Shown here: positions 62,387 through 64,000 of the stretch, piece by piece
Position numbering within the stretch: the stretch's first letter is position 1
Layout: every line of letters begins with the position of its first letter
From: Anastatus disparis
Taxonomy: Eukaryota > Arthropoda > Insecta > Hymenoptera > Eupelmidae
Assembly (NCBI GenBank): GCA_017163975.1
Contig: JAFFSR010000218.1
Coordinates: forward strand, 5,459,501-5,523,500
DNA: 64,000 bases
Reading direction: 5' to 3'
Position numbers and translations under genes: made by a program
Notes under the pieces: generated by a model
The model's database searches: none
What the model saw: the letters and a program-made list of their open reading frames with translations, nothing else
What the model was told of the DNA's origin: nothing

Positions 62387-64000
62387 AGACACCGTGGTCG
62401 AAACACAGGCAATTGAAAACGAAATTTTTACGATCGTAAAAAGCAACGAGTTTTGTTTGTCACCTGAACGAAGCGAAGGTGACAATAAAACGAGTGAATA
62501 ACATGTTATAAATAAAAATACATATAAGAATATATTTGTAAACAAAAATATATATTACAAAAAAATATACATAATAAATTTACAAAAAAAAAACATATTC
62601 TTAATTAATTAAATATAATAAATAATTCAAAACAACCAAATAAATTTAAGTATACAATTCATTTATTGATAAACTATTTCATGTACAAATATTTTATTAT
62701 TTCTTTTCATTTATCATAAAATTGACTGTACCCCTAACGTCAATTGATTCTTTTCCCGAAAAGAATGAGATTACTTACCTTAGAATAAAAGAATTTTTAA
62801 TAAGGAAAGCGATCACTATATTGCACACATATGTCGTATTGCAAGGAGTTGGCGCTACAGCTTAAATTTGCGATATCTCAGGTTCTACTTACTTCAATTT
62901 AAAAAATTGGACAGATTCTTAAACTAGATGAAGTTTCCCATCATTCTATATCAGAAATATAGAAATATTTTGTTCGCTAACCTATATTATTTCGTTATAA
63001 ACAAACAAAATTCTGAAAAATTGAAGTTTTTTTCTGCTTCAAATCATTTCAGCTTATTTATCAACATTCAAAAGTAATATATAACAATTTATCATTAAAG
63101 TTGAGACTCTGAAATTTTTCAAACACATGTTGAACTTCAAAAAATATCAATTAGCAGTCGAGTTATAAGGTTTTTTACCAGCGCGTTCCGCACTAGCGCT
63201 ACGTCTCTATGTTTTTTGCAATATATTTGCCATATCTCTGGTTCTAATTATCGAATCGACATGCAACAAAAACGATTTTTGTTTGTTTTATTAATAAAGA
63301 ACAAGTTTTCGCAGAGAAAATTACTGCATCTATTGTAGTTCATAAACTATAGCCATTTAAACAATAAATTTGTTTATAACAAATTACTCGACCATTTGCG
63401 TGAAAAGCAAGTTGCACATTCGGATTCAGCGGCTCAAAATACGTAAAAATCACCTACTTGCTTGGTGGGAACTCTAACTTCATACGAAACCCTCTGGGCG
63501 CCTAGACTAAATCTTTTGAAATGTTTCAATAAAAACAAAGAAAACAACGAGAAAGAATTCATTAACGGTGGGCCTACAATTATTAAATTGATATTTAGCA
63601 TTATCAACTCAATTATTTAAGATCTGGTTTGACAATAAACAACCTGGATCCATCTCATTAGGCTCAATAATAGGGATAATCTTAATTTCCGAGATTTCTT
63701 ATAAATTTTATAATAAGTTTTGAAGCACTAATGTCTTATTAATCTTCAAATTTAAGAAATTTCCTTGTACTAGTACAGATGGACAACGCAGGTATAGAAA
63801 ATACACACAAGAGGAATCGTTTATAATTTGACCGTAGAAAATTTATTTGATTCTCTTATGCAGAGAAAAGTTTTCAATAAATATGACTATTATCTCAATG
63901 GCAATAGTTTTAAGATGAAATTTAATAAAATTACGAATACAATTTTTAGATGACAAATTTTATTTCAGTATTGGCATCGGAATATAAATTATTTTTATTA

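Larger units (their letters stand above)
57354..64000 (+). repeat. Array unit 5, cut by the window end
   Basis: The first 6.65 kb of a further unit. The window stops about 300 bp before the expected receptor relic, so the MITE and the right end of the array lie outside. Whether more units follow cannot be seen. Confidence 0.92.

Noticed and set aside
22908..64000. Integrated viral segment or rDNA-like satellite as explanation of the array
   Set aside because: The unit contains a spliced host-type Argonaute gene with its own promoter and ordinary intergenic DNA. No viral genes or rRNA seen.
1..64000. tRNA, rRNA or snRNA genes
   Set aside because: No cloverleaf-like or other recognisable RNA gene was found by eye. 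A covariance-model scan was not possible.

Overview
The window is AT-rich animal nuclear DNA, most probably from an insect. The evidence is short spliced introns, TATA/initiator-type promoters, inverted-repeat transposon relics, and animal genes for splicing (BUD31), mRNA export (DDX19/Dbp5, GLE1) and the piRNA pathway (a Piwi-clade Argonaute). A hymenopteran is plausible but rests only on composition and repeat style. No bacterial operon, CRISPR array or complete virus was seen.

Layout. 1-10.2 kb is gene-free and packed with decayed repeats: foldbacks, a 0.9 kb terminal-inverted-repeat element, a 1.23 kb palindrome-rich element, and seven copies of a 19-bp hairpin motif. A complete three-exon BUD31 gene lies on the + strand at 10407-11104. 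On the - strand an intact eight-exon DDX19/Dbp5 RNA helicase (15428-17751, 487 aa) sits just downstream of a truncated, frameshifted GLE1 copy (18408-20631). GLE1 is the activator of this helicase. An intron of the GLE1 relic carries a second copy of the palindromic element. The DDX19/GLE1 block is bracketed by two direct repeats of about 510 bp.

From about 22.9 kb to the window end lies the main feature: a head-to-tail array of an 8.6 kb unit with at least five copies (start codons at 24306, 32929, 41540, 50135 and 58746; spacings 8623, 8611, 8595 and 8611 bp). Each unit carries a TATA/initiator promoter, a 5' UTR intron, a four-exon Piwi/Aubergine-like gene, a GC-rich hairpin, a decayed possible ionotropic-receptor fragment and a 0.37 kb TA-flanked MITE. 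Copy 1 encodes an uninterrupted 907-aa protein with an RG-rich N-terminus, PAZ, MID and PIWI domains and the catalytic residues. Copies 2-5 differ from it almost only by one- and two-base insertions or deletions, often in homopolymers, which break the reading frame. Substitutions are extremely rare. This looks more like unpolished long-read consensus in a recent amplification than genuine decay, but the sequence alone cannot settle it.

Upstream of unit 1, 21.6-22.9 kb is a diverged relative of the end of each unit without the MITE. This suggests the array arose by unequal exchange between flanking homologous blocks, with identity switching on sharply near 22908. If real, the amplification would raise the dose of a piRNA effector, the genome's defence against mobile elements, within a repeat-rich neighbourhood.
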